Of a DNA stretch of 64,000 nt, positions 37,285 through 47,516 are shown one piece after another (positions within the stretch are counted from its first letter, which is position 1; each line of letters opens with the position of its first letter). The notes beneath the pieces were generated by a model. It worked only from the letters and a program-made list of their open reading frames with translations. It did no database searches and had not been told where the DNA came from. Position numbers and translations under genes: made by a program. The stretch spans positions 598,291 to 662,290 of the forward strand of contig NZ_LMRG01000023.1 of the NCBI RefSeq assembly GCF_001425605.1. The letters are read 5' to 3'. This stretch comes from Rhizobium sp. Leaf453 (lineage in GTDB: Bacteria; Pseudomonadota; Alphaproteobacteria; Rhizobiales; Rhizobiaceae).

Positions 37285-37803
37285 ATGAGAATGAAGACGG
37301 CATTGATGGCATTGCTTCTGTTGGCCACACCGGCGCTGGCCGATGGCCGGGAGGAGTTGGTTCGCAGTTACGTCGACAGGATCATCGTCAATTCGCTGGA
37401 CGAGCCCGATCGCCGGGAACCCTATTTCACCGAAATCCAGCTGCTGAACGATTTCAGCGCCGATTTCGTCAATGCCTATGCGGATGCGCTGAAGACGTCG
37501 CGCAAGCGGGGCGACGTGGTCCTGTTCGAGGCCGATCCGATGACGGGCGATGTCAACAGATGCCCGATCGGCAAGACCGGGATCTTTGACCGCACCCGCA
37601 GCGACACACCCGATATGCTCGAGGTGACGATGGATTTTCCCACTTGCGACAGTGCCGCCGCGCGATCCATTCGCCTGATGTTCTTTCTCAAGAGGGACAA
37701 GCCTTCTTCCGGGCCGGACCGGATCGATGACGTGCTGCGTTTCGTCAAAGAGGGAGAGTGGTTTTCGCTGAAGGCCTGGCTGGAGCGGCAGGCGAAACCG
37801 TGA
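37285..37803 (+). CDS. Secreted protein of unknown function, paralogue 2
   Basis: This 172-residue protein has a signal peptide MRMKTALMALLLLATPALAD. It shares EPYFTEIQLLNDFSADFVNAYADALK with the upstream gene and also has two mid/late cysteines (NRCPIGKTG and FPTCDSA). GGGAA lies 7-11 bases before the ATG. Separate ribosome sites and a 103-bp gap leave co-transcription open. Function unknown. Confidence 0.65.
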   Translation: MRMKTALMALLLLATPALADGREELVRSYVDRIIVNSLDEPDRREPYFTEIQLLNDFSADFVNAYADALKTSRKRGDVVLFEADPMTGDVNRCPIGKTGIFDRTRSDTPDMLEVTMDFPTCDSAAARSIRLMFFLKRDKPSSGPDRIDDVLRFVKEGEWFSLKAWLERQAKP

Positions 37804-37883
37804 TTGAGCCAGCCGATTATCTTTTTTGATTTTCTCGCCACTTTGTGCCAGTGAGGCGCCCTGATATCCGAGAAGGCAATGGA

Positions 37884-38729
37884 ATGGCAGGCACAAACAG
37901 CGAACGCGTTCTTCTGAAGGAAGGGCCGGCAATCATTCTGGTTCATCCGCAGCTTGGCGAGAATATCGGTATGGTTGCGCGTGCCATGGCTAATTTCGGC
38001 CTGTCCGAACTGCGACTGGTCAGTCCCCGCGACGGTTGGCCGAGCGAGAAGGCCCGTTCCGCCGCCAGCCGTGCCGACCACGTCATCGATGCCGCCAAGG
38101 TTTACGAGACGCTGCCGGAAGCGATCGCCGATCTCAATTTCGTCTATGCGACGACCGCCCGCGATCGCTATGGCTACAAGCCTGTGCGTTCGCCGGTCAT
38201 CGCGGCGGAAACGCTGCGCGAGCGCTTCAAGCTTGGAGAGGCGACCGGCATCCTGTTTGGCCGCGAGCGTACCGGCTTGACCAACGATGAGGTCGCGCTC
38301 GCCGACGAGATCGTCACCTTCCCGGTCAACCCCGCCTTCGCGTCGCTCAATCTGGCGCAGGCCGTGCTGCTGATGTCTTACGAATGGTTGAAGACATCGA
38401 TGGAATCGACCGACGAGACGGCATTCCAGGCGCTGCCGCAGCAGCCGGCGACGAAGGACGACCTGCAAGGACTTTTCGATCACGTCGAGGAGGCGCTGGA
38501 ATCGCGGGGTTACTTCCGGCCAATCGCCAAAAAGCCAAAATTGGTCGACAACCTGCGCGCCGTGCTGACACGCCCGGCGTTTACCGCGTCGGAAATCCGG
38601 CTGGTCCGCGGCGTCATATCCTGCCTCGACAGGTTTACCCGCGAACAGCCGCGCGGTGCCGGTGCGCCCGCCGATTCCCGCCATCGCTCCGACGAGCACA
38701 AGATCGAAGACCCCGGTGACGATATCTGA
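37884..38729 (+). CDS. trmJ: tRNA (cytidine/uridine-32-2'-O)-methyltransferase TrmJ
   Basis: This 281-residue SPOUT-class enzyme methylates the ribose of nucleotide 32 in tRNA. The family motifs are [22 protein letters not shown] (motif 1), [18 protein letters not shown] (motif 2) and [21 protein letters not shown] (motif 3, knot), with a C-terminal helical extension. The ATG at 37884 follows GAGAAGG; a frame from 37845 adds 13 residues. It is followed by murI, whose likely start lies inside the end of this gene. Confidence 0.92.
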   Translation: MAGTNSERVLLKEGPAIILVHPQLGENIGMVARAMANFGLSELRLVSPRDGWPSEKARSAASRADHVIDAAKVYETLPEAIADLNFVYATTARDRYGYKPVRSPVIAAETLRERFKLGEATGILFGRERTGLTNDEVALADEIVTFPVNPAFASLNLAQAVLLMSYEWLKTSMESTDETAFQALPQQPATKDDLQGLFDHVEEALESRGYFRPIAKKPKLVDNLRAVLTRPAFTASEIRLVRGVISCLDRFTREQPRGAGAPADSRHRSDEHKIEDPGDDI

Positions 38730-39513
38730 GCTGAAGCCCATCCTCGTTTTCGACAGCGGTATCGGCGGCCTGACCGTGCTGCGCGAGGCGCGCGTGCTGA
38801 TGCCGGAGCGGCACTTCATCTATGTCGCCGACGATGCCGGCTTTCCCTACGGCGGCTGGGAAGAAGAGGCGCTGCGCGAGCATATCATCGCCCTCTTCGG
38901 CCGCCTGCTGGCGCAACACGATCCGGAAATCTGCATCATCGCCTGCAACACCGCGTTCACGCTGGTCGGCACTGATCTGCGCGCGGCGTTTCCGCAGATG
39001 CGTTTTGTCGGCACGGTGCCGGCGATCAAGCCAGCGGCGGAGCGCACGCGCTCAGGCCTCGTCTCGGTTCTCGCAACGCCCGGAACGGTCAGGCGCGCCT
39101 ATACCCGCGATCTCATCCAGTCCTTCGCCTCGCAATGCCATGTCCGGCTCGTCGGCTCGGAAAACCTTGCCCGCATGGCGGAAGCCTATATTCGCGGTGA
39201 GCCGACGGATGATGCGGCGGTGCTCGCCGAGATCGAACAGTGTTTCGTCGAGAAGGACGGCCGGAAGACCGATATCGTCGTGCTCGCCTGCACGCACTAT
39301 CCCTTCATGGCCAATGTCTTCCGCCGCCTGGCACCCTGGCCCGTCGATTGGCTGGATCCGGCCGAGGCGATCGCCCGGCGGGCACGCAGTCTTGTGCCGT
39401 TGTCGGACGGTTTCGAGCCACTGATCGGTATCGACCCCGCCATTTTCACCTCCGGAAATCCCGATTTCACCACCCGCCGCCTGATGCAGGGTTTCGGGCT
39501 GACGATACGGTAA
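38716..39513 (+). CDS. murI: Glutamate racemase
   Basis: This enzyme (265 residues from a GTG at 38716) makes D-glutamate for peptidoglycan. Catalytic signatures are [17 protein letters not shown] with the Asp and Ser, [16 protein letters not shown] with the first Cys, and [15 protein letters not shown] with the second Cys. The GTG start overlaps trmJ by 14 bases and gives a normal length; an ATG at 38656 would add 20 Pro/Ser/Thr-rich residues translated from the trmJ C-terminus. It is probably co-transcribed with trmJ. Confidence 0.93.
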   Translation: MTISELKPILVFDSGIGGLTVLREARVLMPERHFIYVADDAGFPYGGWEEEALREHIIALFGRLLAQHDPEICIIACNTAFTLVGTDLRAAFPQMRFVGTVPAIKPAAERTRSGLVSVLATPGTVRRAYTRDLIQSFASQCHVRLVGSENLARMAEAYIRGEPTDDAAVLAEIEQCFVEKDGRKTDIVVLACTHYPFMANVFRRLAPWPVDWLDPAEAIARRARSLVPLSDGFEPLIGIDPAIFTSGNPDFTTRRLMQGFGLTIR

Positions 39514-39639
39514 ACGAAATCCTTCTTAGTTGTGGGTTCTTTTCCGATCTGGGGCGCAAGCCACGGGAAACGATGGTAAGGCTATTTGCTTGCGGGTTCG
39601 TGGCGGCGCATCCGGCATGGCATTTTTGACGAGGTGGAT

Positions 39640-41154
39640 ATGAAAGTCGGCATCGATATGGGGACGGCGTCCGATGGCGCATCCGTTCCGCTCGATATCG
39701 AGGAACTTCTGGCGACGCGACTTCTGGTACAGGGCAATTCTGGCTCCGGCAAGTCGCATCTGCTGCGCCGCCTCCTGGAACAGTCCGCCCCCTGGGTGCA
39801 GCAATGCATCATCGATCCAGAAGGCGATTTCGTCACGCTGGCCGACAAGTTTGGCCATGTGGTGATCGAGGGCGAACGCACGGAGGCCGAACTGATCGGC
39901 ATCGCCACGCGCATCCGCCAGCATCGCGTTTCCTGTGTCCTGTCGCTCGAAGGGCTGGATATCGAGCAGCAGATGCGCTGTGCCGGCATCTTCCTCAACG
40001 CCATGTTCGATGCGGACCGTGATTATTGGTATCCGGTGCTGGTCGTCGTCGATGAAGCGCAGATGTTCGCGCCGTCGGTGGCCGGCGATGTTTCCGAAGA
40101 AGCGCGAAAGATCTCGCTGGGTGCCATGACAAACCTGATGTGCCGTGGCCGAAAGCGCGGGCTGGCGGGCGTCATCGCCACGCAACGCTTGGCCAAGCTT
40201 GCGAAGAACGTCGCCGCCGAAGCCTCCAATTTTCTGATGGGCCGCACCTTTCTCGATATCGACATGGCGCGCGCCGCCGACCTGCTGGGCATGGACCGCC
40301 GTACGGCCGAGATGTTCCGTGACCTGAAGCGCGGCTCCTTCGTCGCGCTCGGCCCGGCTTTGTCGCGCCGTCCACTGCCGGTCACCATCGGTAATGTCGA
40401 GACATCCGCCCGCTCCACCAGCCCGAAGCTGACGCCGCTGCCGGAAGCTGTCGCCGATGTTGAGGACCTGATCTTCACGCCGGACCCGGAGGAACTGACC
40501 CGGCCGATTATCCGACGTCCGAGCGCCCAGCCGCGTCCGGCGACCGACATTTTGGCTGAGCTCTCCCGTCCGCGTCCCGAACCGGTTGCGCTGGCTGAAC
40601 CTCGGGCGCCGGTGCCGGAAATGCCGGCGATGGAACGGGAAGCGCTGCTTGACGGCCTGCTTGCCGAAATCCTCGAAAACCCGGAAGCAGCGTTCCGTGC
40701 CGATGCCGAACTGTTCCAGGATTTCCTCGTGCGCTGCCGCATCCGCCGCGTGCCCGGTGCGCCGTTGTCGCTGGGCGCATTCCGCCGCAAGATGGCCGTC
40801 GCGCGTTCAGGCGTCGACGCGGAGACTGCCGCGAGCGAAATCTGGGCGTCCGCGCTGGAACTGTCCCGCAACGTCACCGACGATTTGCAGGGCGTTTTCC
40901 TGCTCGTAGCACAATCCGCCGTCCGCAATCTTCCATGCCCGTCCGATGCCATGATCGCGCGCGCCTATGGTACCCATTCCGCCCGCCGCGCCCGTCGCCT
41001 GCTCGGCTATTTCGAGGAACAGGGCCTGATCGTCGTTCACAGCGATCTCTCCGGCAAGCGCATCGTCGCTTTCCCGGATCTGCAGGTGGAAACGGCGCCG
41101 GGGGCCGCCGATGCCGTCCACGATGAGGCTGTCACGCGTAGCGCTGCGGAATAA
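39640..41154 (+). CDS. HerA-like P-loop ATPase (DUF87/COG0433 type)
   Basis: This 504-residue protein starts at the ATG at 39640 (GAGG upstream). Walker A is LLVQGNSGSGKSHLLRRLL with Lys38, Walker B is VLVVVDEAQMFAP with the catalytic Glu, and an arginine-rich GRKRGLAGVIATQR segment matches sensor-like motifs of FtsK/HerA ATPases. Residues about 255-345 are a Pro-rich linker, and the C-terminal 160 residues are helical (winged-helix-like AMIARAYGTHSARRARRLLGYFEEQGLI). No nurA or other nuclease gene is adjacent, so the role (DNA translocation, plasmid or phage-related) is open. Confidence 0.85.
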   Translation: MKVGIDMGTASDGASVPLDIEELLATRLLVQGNSGSGKSHLLRRLLEQSAPWVQQCIIDPEGDFVTLADKFGHVVIEGERTEAELIGIATRIRQHRVSCVLSLEGLDIEQQMRCAGIFLNAMFDADRDYWYPVLVVVDEAQMFAPSVAGDVSEEARKISLGAMTNLMCRGRKRGLAGVIATQRLAKLAKNVAAEASNFLMGRTFLDIDMARAADLLGMDRRTAEMFRDLKRGSFVALGPALSRRPLPVTIGNVETSARSTSPKLTPLPEAVADVEDLIFTPDPEELTRPIIRRPSAQPRPATDILAELSRPRPEPVALAEPRAPVPEMPAMEREALLDGLLAEILENPEAAFRADAELFQDFLVRCRIRRVPGAPLSLGAFRRKMAVARSGVDAETAASEIWASALELSRNVTDDLQGVFLLVAQSAVRNLPCPSDAMIARAYGTHSARRARRLLGYFEEQGLIVVHSDLSGKRIVAFPDLQVETAPGAADAVHDEAVTRSAAE

Positions 41155-41223
41155 CGGCTGGAAAACGCCGAATGCCGTTCAAAGTCGTTGACATTTCCAT
41201 GACATCCCCCTAAAGACCGCCCC

Positions 41224-41252
41224 AACGCCGGGCCGAAATGCCCGGTGTTTTA
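41224..41252 (+). terminator. Terminator after the HerA-like gene
   Basis: AACGCCGGGC (41224-41233) pairs with GCCCGGTGTT (41240-41249) with one wobble pair, followed by TTAT. Immediately downstream TTGACA (41254-41259) could be the -35 of an rpsD promoter, though no clear -10 was found at standard spacing. Confidence 0.7.
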
Positions 41253-41389
41253 TTTGACATGTCCCGTGGATTCTCCGTCAGCGTGATCGTGAGAAACCTG
41301 TCAGAGCTTTCAAAAGAAGTTCAGAGGAGGGCGTGTTTCCTTGATCCGGTTTGGAAACAAACCGGTGTAACCGTTTGAAGGGAAATGCG

Positions 41390-42007
41390 ATGAGCAAGCG
41401 CGAATCGTCCAAGTACAAAATTGACCGCCGTATGGGCGAAAACATCTGGGGCCGTCCGAAGTCCCCGGTCAACCGCCGCGAATACGGCCCGGGCCAGCAC
41501 GGCCAGCGCCGCAAGTCCAAGCTTTCCGACTTCGGCGTGCAGTTGCGCGCCAAGCAGAAGCTGAAGGGCTACTACGGCGACATCCGCGAAAAGCAGTTCC
41601 GTGCGATCTTCGCCGAAGCTGACCGTCGCAAGGGTGACACCTCGGAAAACCTGATCGGCCTGCTCGAATCGCGCCTCGACGCGATCGTGTACCGCGCCAA
41701 GTTCGTTCCGACGGTCTTCGCTGCCCGTCAGTTCGTCAACCATGGCCACGTCAAGGTCAACGGCGTTCGCGTCAACATCGGCTCGTACCGCTGCAAGGCC
41801 GGCGACGTTATCGAAGTTCGCGAAAAGTCCAAGCAGCTCGTATCGGTTCTCGAAGCCGTTCAGCTCGCTGAGCGTGACGTTCCGGACTACATCGAAGTCG
41901 ATCACAACAAGATGGTTGCGACCTTCGCCCGCGTTCCGGGCCTGACCGACGTTCCGTACCCGGTCATCATGGAACCGAACCTCGTCGTCGAATTCTATTC
42001 GCGTTAA
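41390..42007 (+). CDS. rpsD: 30S ribosomal protein S4
   Basis: This 205-residue 16S rRNA-binding protein nucleates 30S assembly. It begins [21 protein letters not shown], has the alphaproteobacterial [18 protein letters not shown] insert, and the S4 RNA-binding domain ([33 protein letters not shown]) at about 95-150. The ATG at 41390 is preceded by GAAGGGAAA. It is monocistronic, outside any alpha-operon-type ribosomal cluster, as usual in rhizobia. Confidence 0.98.
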   Translation: MSKRESSKYKIDRRMGENIWGRPKSPVNRREYGPGQHGQRRKSKLSDFGVQLRAKQKLKGYYGDIREKQFRAIFAEADRRKGDTSENLIGLLESRLDAIVYRAKFVPTVFAARQFVNHGHVKVNGVRVNIGSYRCKAGDVIEVREKSKQLVSVLEAVQLAERDVPDYIEVDHNKMVATFARVPGLTDVPYPVIMEPNLVVEFYSR

Positions 42008-42035
42008 TTCTTCAGGCTTCGGCCTTGCGGATTTT

Positions 42036-42068
42036 GGAAAAGCCACTCAGAGATGGGTGGCTTTTTTG
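42036..42068 (+). terminator. Terminator after rpsD
   Basis: AAAAGCCAC (42038-42046) pairs with GTGGCTTTT (42057-42065), followed by further T residues to 42067. Strong stem and U-tract. Confidence 0.9.
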
Positions 42069-42107
42069 TTGCCCAATTCCCACCAAGTCTCATCCGGAGA
42101 ATGATGG

Positions 42108-43046
42108 ATGCCCGGCCCGTTGGACCTGCAGTCGATTGTCGATGATATCTACCGCGAACTCACCCCGCGGCTGGGAGAGGGCAAGGTTGCCGACTACATT
42201 CCGCAGCTTGCCCGCGTAAACCCTGAGCAGTTCGGCATGGCCATCGTCACGGTGGATGGCGATGTGTATATGGCGGGTGATGCCCAGCTGCCGTTTTCGA
42301 TCCAGAGCATTTCCAAGGTCTTCACGCTAACGTTGGCACTCGGCAAGCATGGCGAAAACATCTGGAAGCGCGTCGGCCGCGAGCCGTCCGGTTCTGCCTT
42401 CAATTCCATCGTCCAGCTCGAGCACGAGCATGGCATTCCGCGCAATCCGTTCATCAATGCCGGCGCCATCGCGATCACCGATCTGGTTCTGGCCGGCCAT
42501 ACGCCGCGCGAGGCGATCGGCGAGATCGTCCGGTTCGTCCGTTATCTCGCCGACGAAGAGGACATCCTGATCGACCAGGATGTTGCCAAATCGGAAGCGG
42601 CGACGGGATATCGCAACTTCGCGCTTGCCAATTTCATGCGCTCCTTCGGCAAGCTGGATCATCCTGTCGAGCATGTGCTCGGTGTCTATTTCCATCAATG
42701 CGCGCTGGCGATGAGCTGCGTCCAGCTGGCCCATGCCGGGCTGTTCCTTGCTGCCTCGGGCTCCAATCCGCTGACGAAGCACTCTGTCGTCTCGAAACAG
42801 CGGGCGCGTCGTATCAACGCCCTGATGCTCACCTGCGGCCACTATGACGGCTCGGGCGACTTTGCCTATCGTGTCGGTCTGCCGGGCAAGAGCGGCGTCG
42901 GCGGCGGTATCCTGTGCGTGGCGCCCGGCAAGGCGTCCGTCGCTGTCTGGTCACCGGGGCTCAATCACAACGGCAATTCGCTCTTGGGCTCGCTGGCGCT
43001 GGAGATGCTGGCCAGCCGCACCGGCTGGTCCGTGTTCGGGGCCTGA
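42108..43046 (+). CDS. glsA: Glutaminase
   Basis: This 312-residue serine-dependent glutaminase (beta-lactamase-like fold) hydrolyses glutamine to glutamate and ammonia. Signatures are [19 protein letters not shown], with the SxxK catalytic pair near residue 65, [29 protein letters not shown], the tyrosine-bearing [28 protein letters not shown] and a C-terminal [25 protein letters not shown] lies 8-14 bases upstream of the ATG. Single gene. Confidence 0.95.
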   Translation: MPGPLDLQSIVDDIYRELTPRLGEGKVADYIPQLARVNPEQFGMAIVTVDGDVYMAGDAQLPFSIQSISKVFTLTLALGKHGENIWKRVGREPSGSAFNSIVQLEHEHGIPRNPFINAGAIAITDLVLAGHTPREAIGEIVRFVRYLADEEDILIDQDVAKSEAATGYRNFALANFMRSFGKLDHPVEHVLGVYFHQCALAMSCVQLAHAGLFLAASGSNPLTKHSVVSKQRARRINALMLTCGHYDGSGDFAYRVGLPGKSGVGGGILCVAPGKASVAVWSPGLNHNGNSLLGSLALEMLASRTGWSVFGA

Positions 43047-43180
43047 TAGAGCACCATCACGGAAGTTTCACCGCGCGATCGGCGCATTTTCCTTGATCTT
43101 GCAGCCCGGGACGGGCAAGTGCAGGACATCATTTTTGCGCATTGCCCTCGTGCCTTGCGCCATCCATCCGGGACTTTGTC

Positions 43181-44071
43181 ATGGATATTGCCATCCCATC
43201 GCCGACGGCCGACATTGAAGACCTTGCAACCGCGCCGGATTCGGTGAGCGATGATGCGTTGCATCCGATCTTTGCGAAGATGCCGTCGTCCGTGTCGTTC
43301 AATAAGTTGCGCAAGCGGCTGCTGCGCCAGGTCCGCCAGGCGATTGACGATTTCGGCATGCTGAAGGGGCAGACGCGCTGGCTCATCGGCATTTCCGGTG
43401 GCAAGGACAGTTACAGTCTGCTGGCTTTGCTGATGGATCTGCAATGGCGCGGTCTGCTGCCGGTCGAACTCGTTGCCTGCAATCTCGATCAGGGCCAGCC
43501 GAATTTCCCCAAACATGTCCTGCCGGAATACCTGTCGTCAATCGGCGTGAAGCACCGGATCGAGTACCGGGATACCTATTCGATCGTGAAGGAAAAGGTT
43601 CCGGCCGGCGGCACCTATTGCGCGCTCTGTTCGCGCCTGCGCCGCGGCAATCTCTACCGGATCGCCCGCGAGGAGGGCTGTGATGCGCTGGTGCTCGGCC
43701 ATCACCGCGAGGATATCCTCGAGACCTTTTTCATGAATTTCTTCCACGGCGGCCGGCTGGCCACGATGCCGGCGAAGCTCCTCAATGACGAAGGCGATCT
43801 CATGGTGCTGCGGCCGCTCGCCTATGCGGCCGAGGATGATCTCGCCAAATTCGCGTCTGCCATGGAGTTTCCGATCATCCCTTGCGATCTCTGCGGCTCG
43901 CAGGACGGGCTTGAGCGCAATGCCATGAAGGCGATGCTGTCGGATATCGAGCGCCGCATGCCCGGCCGCAAGGATACGATGCTGCGGGCGCTCGGCCATG
44001 TGAATCCGTCGCATCTGCTCGATCCGAAACTGTTTGATTTCCAATCCCTCTTCGCGGAGCCCAAAGCATGA
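43181..44071 (+). CDS. ttcA: tRNA 2-thiocytidine biosynthesis protein TtcA
   Basis: This 296-residue Fe-S PP-loop ATPase thiolates C32 of tRNA. The PP-loop is [17 protein letters not shown] (near residue 71), the CxxC is [14 protein letters not shown], and a third cysteine occurs in PCDLCGSQ. The ATG at 43181 gives the usual N-terminus; the frame from 43142 adds 13 residues. Its stop overlaps the next gene's start (ATGA, 44068-44071). TrmJ, which modifies the same nucleotide 32, is also encoded in this window. Confidence 0.95.
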   Translation: MDIAIPSPTADIEDLATAPDSVSDDALHPIFAKMPSSVSFNKLRKRLLRQVRQAIDDFGMLKGQTRWLIGISGGKDSYSLLALLMDLQWRGLLPVELVACNLDQGQPNFPKHVLPEYLSSIGVKHRIEYRDTYSIVKEKVPAGGTYCALCSRLRRGNLYRIAREEGCDALVLGHHREDILETFFMNFFHGGRLATMPAKLLNDEGDLMVLRPLAYAAEDDLAKFASAMEFPIIPCDLCGSQDGLERNAMKAMLSDIERRMPGRKDTMLRALGHVNPSHLLDPKLFDFQSLFAEPKA

Positions 44072-44892
44072 CATCTGCCATCGATATCGCCGCCATCGCA
44101 AATATCCTGCAGGAGGCGGCGGCCAGTGAAATCCTGCCGCGCTTCCGCAACCTCGGCGCCGGTGACGTTCGGATGAAGTCGGAAGCCATAGATCTCGTGA
44201 CCGAAGCGGATGAGGCGGCAGAGCGGTTGATCAAGGCGCGCATGGCGGAGGTTGCTCCGGAGGCTCTGTTCATCGGCGAGGAGTCGGTTGCGGCCGATCC
44301 GGATCTTCTGTCAGCTTTGGCAGGGGCTGACCTGGTGGTCGTCGTCGATCCCATCGACGGCACGTTCAACTATGCGGCCGGCATGCCGCTGTTCGGCGTC
44401 ATGGCAGCTGTCGTCTCCAAGGGAGAAACGGTTGCCGGCCTGATCTACGACCCGATGGGCAATGACTGGGTGATTGCGGAAAAGGGCTCCGGCTCCTGGC
44501 TGTGCAAGGCCGATGGCTCACAGGAGAAGCTGGATGTAACGCCGGCGCCATCGCTGGAGGGGCTGGTCGGATGTGCCTCGACAGGGTTCTATTCGCCGGA
44601 AAACCGCCGGATCGTCATGGGCAACATGGCCAAGGTCCGCATCGCCACCAGCTATCGCTGCGCGGCACATGAATATCGTGCGTTTGCCGCCGGTCATTTT
44701 CACTTCCTGATGTACCAGAAGCTGATGCCCTGGGATCATCTGGCCGGCACATTGATCGCCCAGGAAGCCGGCGCCTATGCCGCTCGCTTCGACGGCTCGC
44801 CCTATCTGCCTGAACATGTCGATGGCGGCCTGCTGCTGGCGTCGGACAAGGAGTGCTGGGAAACCCTCCGCCGAGAAGTGTTTACAGTCTGA
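44068..44892 (+). CDS. Inositol monophosphatase family protein
   Basis: This 274-residue Mg-dependent, Li-sensitive phosphatase-fold protein shows the three metal motifs [20 protein letters not shown], and [21 protein letters not shown], plus [18 protein letters not shown] in the C-terminal half. Possible substrates include inositol phosphate, histidinol phosphate, PAP or fructose bisphosphate; the sequence does not decide. It is coupled to ttcA by a 4-base overlap and followed by a strong terminator. Confidence 0.88.
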   Translation: MTSAIDIAAIANILQEAAASEILPRFRNLGAGDVRMKSEAIDLVTEADEAAERLIKARMAEVAPEALFIGEESVAADPDLLSALAGADLVVVVDPIDGTFNYAAGMPLFGVMAAVVSKGETVAGLIYDPMGNDWVIAEKGSGSWLCKADGSQEKLDVTPAPSLEGLVGCASTGFYSPENRRIVMGNMAKVRIATSYRCAAHEYRAFAAGHFHFLMYQKLMPWDHLAGTLIAQEAGAYAARFDGSPYLPEHVDGGLLLASDKECWETLRREVFTV

Positions 44893-44910
44893 ACGGCGAC
44901 GATTATCGAA

Positions 44911-44956
44911 AAGCAGAAGGCCCGCCGGGATGACCGAGCGGGCCTTCTTCGTTTTT
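44911..44956. terminator. Terminator after the inositol monophosphatase gene
   Basis: AGAAGGCCCGC (44915-44925) pairs with GCGGGCCTTCT (44938-44948), then TCGTTTTT. It is flanked by an A-rich left side, so it may also serve the convergent MFS gene. Confidence 0.88.
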
Positions 44957-44972
44957 CATGGCTTTCGACGGA

Positions 44973-46247
44973 TCACATGTGTCCGCCGGCGCCTTCCAGT
45001 GAGGCATGGTCGTCGCCCGGATGGGTGAAGAGCTTGCCCTTCTCGGCCCAGAGGACGGCAAGGATCGTCACAACGCCAAAGACTGTGAAGCCGGCGAACA
45101 GCGGCTGAACCGTGCCGTTGAACATCTGGCCGACGGTTCCACCGATCAGCGCGCCACCGGTTGTCGACATGAACCCGGTGATGGCCGTGGCTGTTCCCGC
45201 AAGGCTGCCCATCGGCTCAAGGCTGATGGCCGTGAAGTTAGTGGCGATCACGGCAAAAAACATCAGGAGAACGGAAAACAGCAGATAGGCGACGAGGAAG
45301 CTCGGCTTGCCGCCGATCGCGATCAGCAGGCCGACGCCCGAAAGCAGCGTGAACAGGATCATCGCCACATGCGAGATGCGGCGCATGCCGAAGCTGCGCA
45401 CGAAATAACCATTGGCAAAATTCGCAACCGCAATGCCGCCGGCCGTTCCGGCAAAGGCAATCGGCAACCAGTCACCGAGGCCATAAACCTCGCCAAAGAT
45501 CTGCTGGACGGTCACGATGTAAGCGCAGATCACAGCCGTGAACAGCGTCAATCCGATCATGTAGCCGCAGGTGATTCGGTTCGTCAGAACAGTGCGGAAC
45601 CCGGAGGCGACGGCCGCGACCGACAAAGGCAGCCGCTCTTCCACCGGCAGCGATTCTTTCAGCTGCAATCCGGCCCAGACGAACAGGATAGCGCCGACGC
45701 AGCCGAGGAGAATGAAGATCCAGTGCCAGTTTGCATAGTAGATGACGGCCTGGCCGAGCGACGGAGCGACGATCGGAACGATCATGAAGACGATCATCAC
45801 ATAGGACATGACACGTGCCATCTCGCGGCCGCCGAAGCAGTCGCGAACGACGGCCATGGTCGTGATGCGGACGGCTGCGGCGCCGATTCCCTGCACGAAG
45901 CGCAGGACAAGCAGCATCTCGAAGCTTTGTGTCGCGGCCGCACCGAACATGGTCAGTGTGAAGAAGGCGAGGCCGGCAAGCAGGACGCCGCGGCGCCCGA
46001 ACGTATCGGACAGGCTGCCGAAAATGATCTGCGAGCAACCGAAGCCGAGGAAGAACACGCCGATCACCAATTGCGTGTCATTGGTGTTGGCGACGCTGAG
46101 CGACTGGCCGATGGCGGGCAGGGCGGGCAACATGATGTCGATCGCGATGGCGACGCTGGCCGTCATCAAGGCAATGGTGATGACAAATTCGAAGAAGCCG
46201 AGACCGATGCGGGCGGAGCCCTGATTTTCGATATGGTGGGCGGACAT
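44973..46247 (-). CDS. MFS drug exporter, Bcr/CflA type (second of a tandem pair)
   Basis: This 424-residue protein has about 12 membrane helices. The Bcr/CflA-type signs are IAIDIMLPALPAIGQSL in helix 1, GCSQIIFGSLSDTFGRRGVLLAG (MFS motif A) after helix 2, and RFVQGIGAAAVRITTMAVVRDCFGGREMARVMS. It probably exports drugs or small metabolites by proton antiport; the substrate is unknown. It lies 33 bp after a clearly homologous MFS gene, so the pair looks like a tandem duplication in one operon. Confidence 0.9.
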   Translation of the reverse strand: MSAHHIENQGSARIGLGFFEFVITIALMTASVAIAIDIMLPALPAIGQSLSVANTNDTQLVIGVFFLGFGCSQIIFGSLSDTFGRRGVLLAGLAFFTLTMFGAAATQSFEMLLVLRFVQGIGAAAVRITTMAVVRDCFGGREMARVMSYVMIVFMIVPIVAPSLGQAVIYYANWHWIFILLGCVGAILFVWAGLQLKESLPVEERLPLSVAAVASGFRTVLTNRITCGYMIGLTLFTAVICAYIVTVQQIFGEVYGLGDWLPIAFAGTAGGIAVANFANGYFVRSFGMRRISHVAMILFTLLSGVGLLIAIGGKPSFLVAYLLFSVLLMFFAVIATNFTAISLEPMGSLAGTATAITGFMSTTGGALIGGTVGQMFNGTVQPLFAGFTVFGVVTILAVLWAEKGKLFTHPGDDHASLEGAGGHM

Positions 46248-46280
46248 GAAAAGACCTGTCTTGAAAAAGCGGCGGATTGT

Positions 46281-47516
46281 TTAAACGGCTGGATTGTGCG
46301 GGCTGAAAAGCTTGCCCCGCTCGGCAAAGAGCACGAAGCCGAGGCCAATGATGGACACCGTCAGGAAGCCGACGGCCAACGGCGTTACGGTTCCGTCGAA
46401 TGCCTGGCCGATCAGTGCTCCGATGCTGGCGCCGCCGATCGTCTGGGTGAAGCCCAGCACGGAGGAGGCCGTGCCGGCGACATGGCCGAGCGGTTCCATC
46501 GCCATGGCGTTAAAGTTCGGGCCGATCAGGCCGAACTGGAACATGGTCGCGGCATAGAGCACCACGAACAGCCAGAAAGGCAACGTACCGAAGATCGACG
46601 CCATCGCCCAGATAAAGCTGCCGATGGTGAAACCGATCAGGGCGCCATGCGACAGGCGTCGCATGCCGTAGCGCTTGACCAGCCGTGAATTGGTGAAGGA
46701 CGCAACAGCCATCATGCTGGCAAAGCCTGCGAAAACGAGTGGGAACCAGTGCCCGAGCCCGTAGATGCCGACCAGGATTTGCTGAGCCGAATTGATGAAG
46801 CCAAACAGCGAGCCGAACAGGAACGACGCGGCCAGCGAATAGCAGAGCGACACGCGGTTGGTGAGCACGATACGAAAGGCCGAGCCGATCGAGGAAATCG
46901 TAAACGGGCGGCGATTTTCGACCGCCAGCGTTTCCGGCAAACGAAACATCACCAGCGTCGCCACCAGCACGGCGAAAAGGCAGATGACGACGAAGATCAT
47001 GTGCCACTCGGCAAAGATCATGATCAACTGGCCGATGCTGGGGGCGATCACCGGCACGATCATGAACACCATCATCACCAGCGACATGACTTCGGCCATC
47101 ATGCGTCCGCCGTAGATATCGCGAACGATGGAAATGGTGATGACCCGGGTTGCGGCCGCGCCGATGCCCTGCATGAAGCGCAGCGCGAGAAGGCCGGCAA
47201 AGGACGGCACGAAGACGATGGCAAGCGCACAGAGCGCATAGATACCGAGCCCGCCGAGCAGCGGCAGCTTGCGGCCGAAGCGGTCGGCCAGCGGTCCGAA
47301 GAACAGCTGCGCGCAGCCCATGCCGATCAGATAGGCGGTGATGACATATTGGCGGGTATTCTCGTCGGCGACGCCGAGACTCGCGCCGATCTCCTGCAGA
47401 CCGGGCAGCATGATATCGATCGAGATCGCATTGATCGCCATCAGCATGGCCATCAGCGCAATGAATTGTGGTTTGGAGAGAGCCGGAATGCCCGGCGCCT
47501 GGGTCGTCATGGTCAT
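46281..47516 (-). CDS. MFS drug exporter, Bcr/CflA type (first of a tandem pair)
   Basis: This 411-residue, 12-helix transporter has helix 1 AINAISIDIMLPGLQEIGASLG, motif A GCAQLFFGPLADRFGRKLPLLGG, and RFMQGIGAAATRVITISIVRDIYGGRMMAEVMS. It matches its neighbour in motif order and in the ending (FAERGKLFSPHN against WAEKGKLFTHPGD). AGGA lies 9 bases before the ATG at 47516. It is not next to a regulator gene. Confidence 0.9.
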   Translation of the reverse strand: MTMTTQAPGIPALSKPQFIALMAMLMAINAISIDIMLPGLQEIGASLGVADENTRQYVITAYLIGMGCAQLFFGPLADRFGRKLPLLGGLGIYALCALAIVFVPSFAGLLALRFMQGIGAAATRVITISIVRDIYGGRMMAEVMSLVMMVFMIVPVIAPSIGQLIMIFAEWHMIFVVICLFAVLVATLVMFRLPETLAVENRRPFTISSIGSAFRIVLTNRVSLCYSLAASFLFGSLFGFINSAQQILVGIYGLGHWFPLVFAGFASMMAVASFTNSRLVKRYGMRRLSHGALIGFTIGSFIWAMASIFGTLPFWLFVVLYAATMFQFGLIGPNFNAMAMEPLGHVAGTASSVLGFTQTIGGASIGALIGQAFDGTVTPLAVGFLTVSIIGLGFVLFAERGKLFSPHNPAV

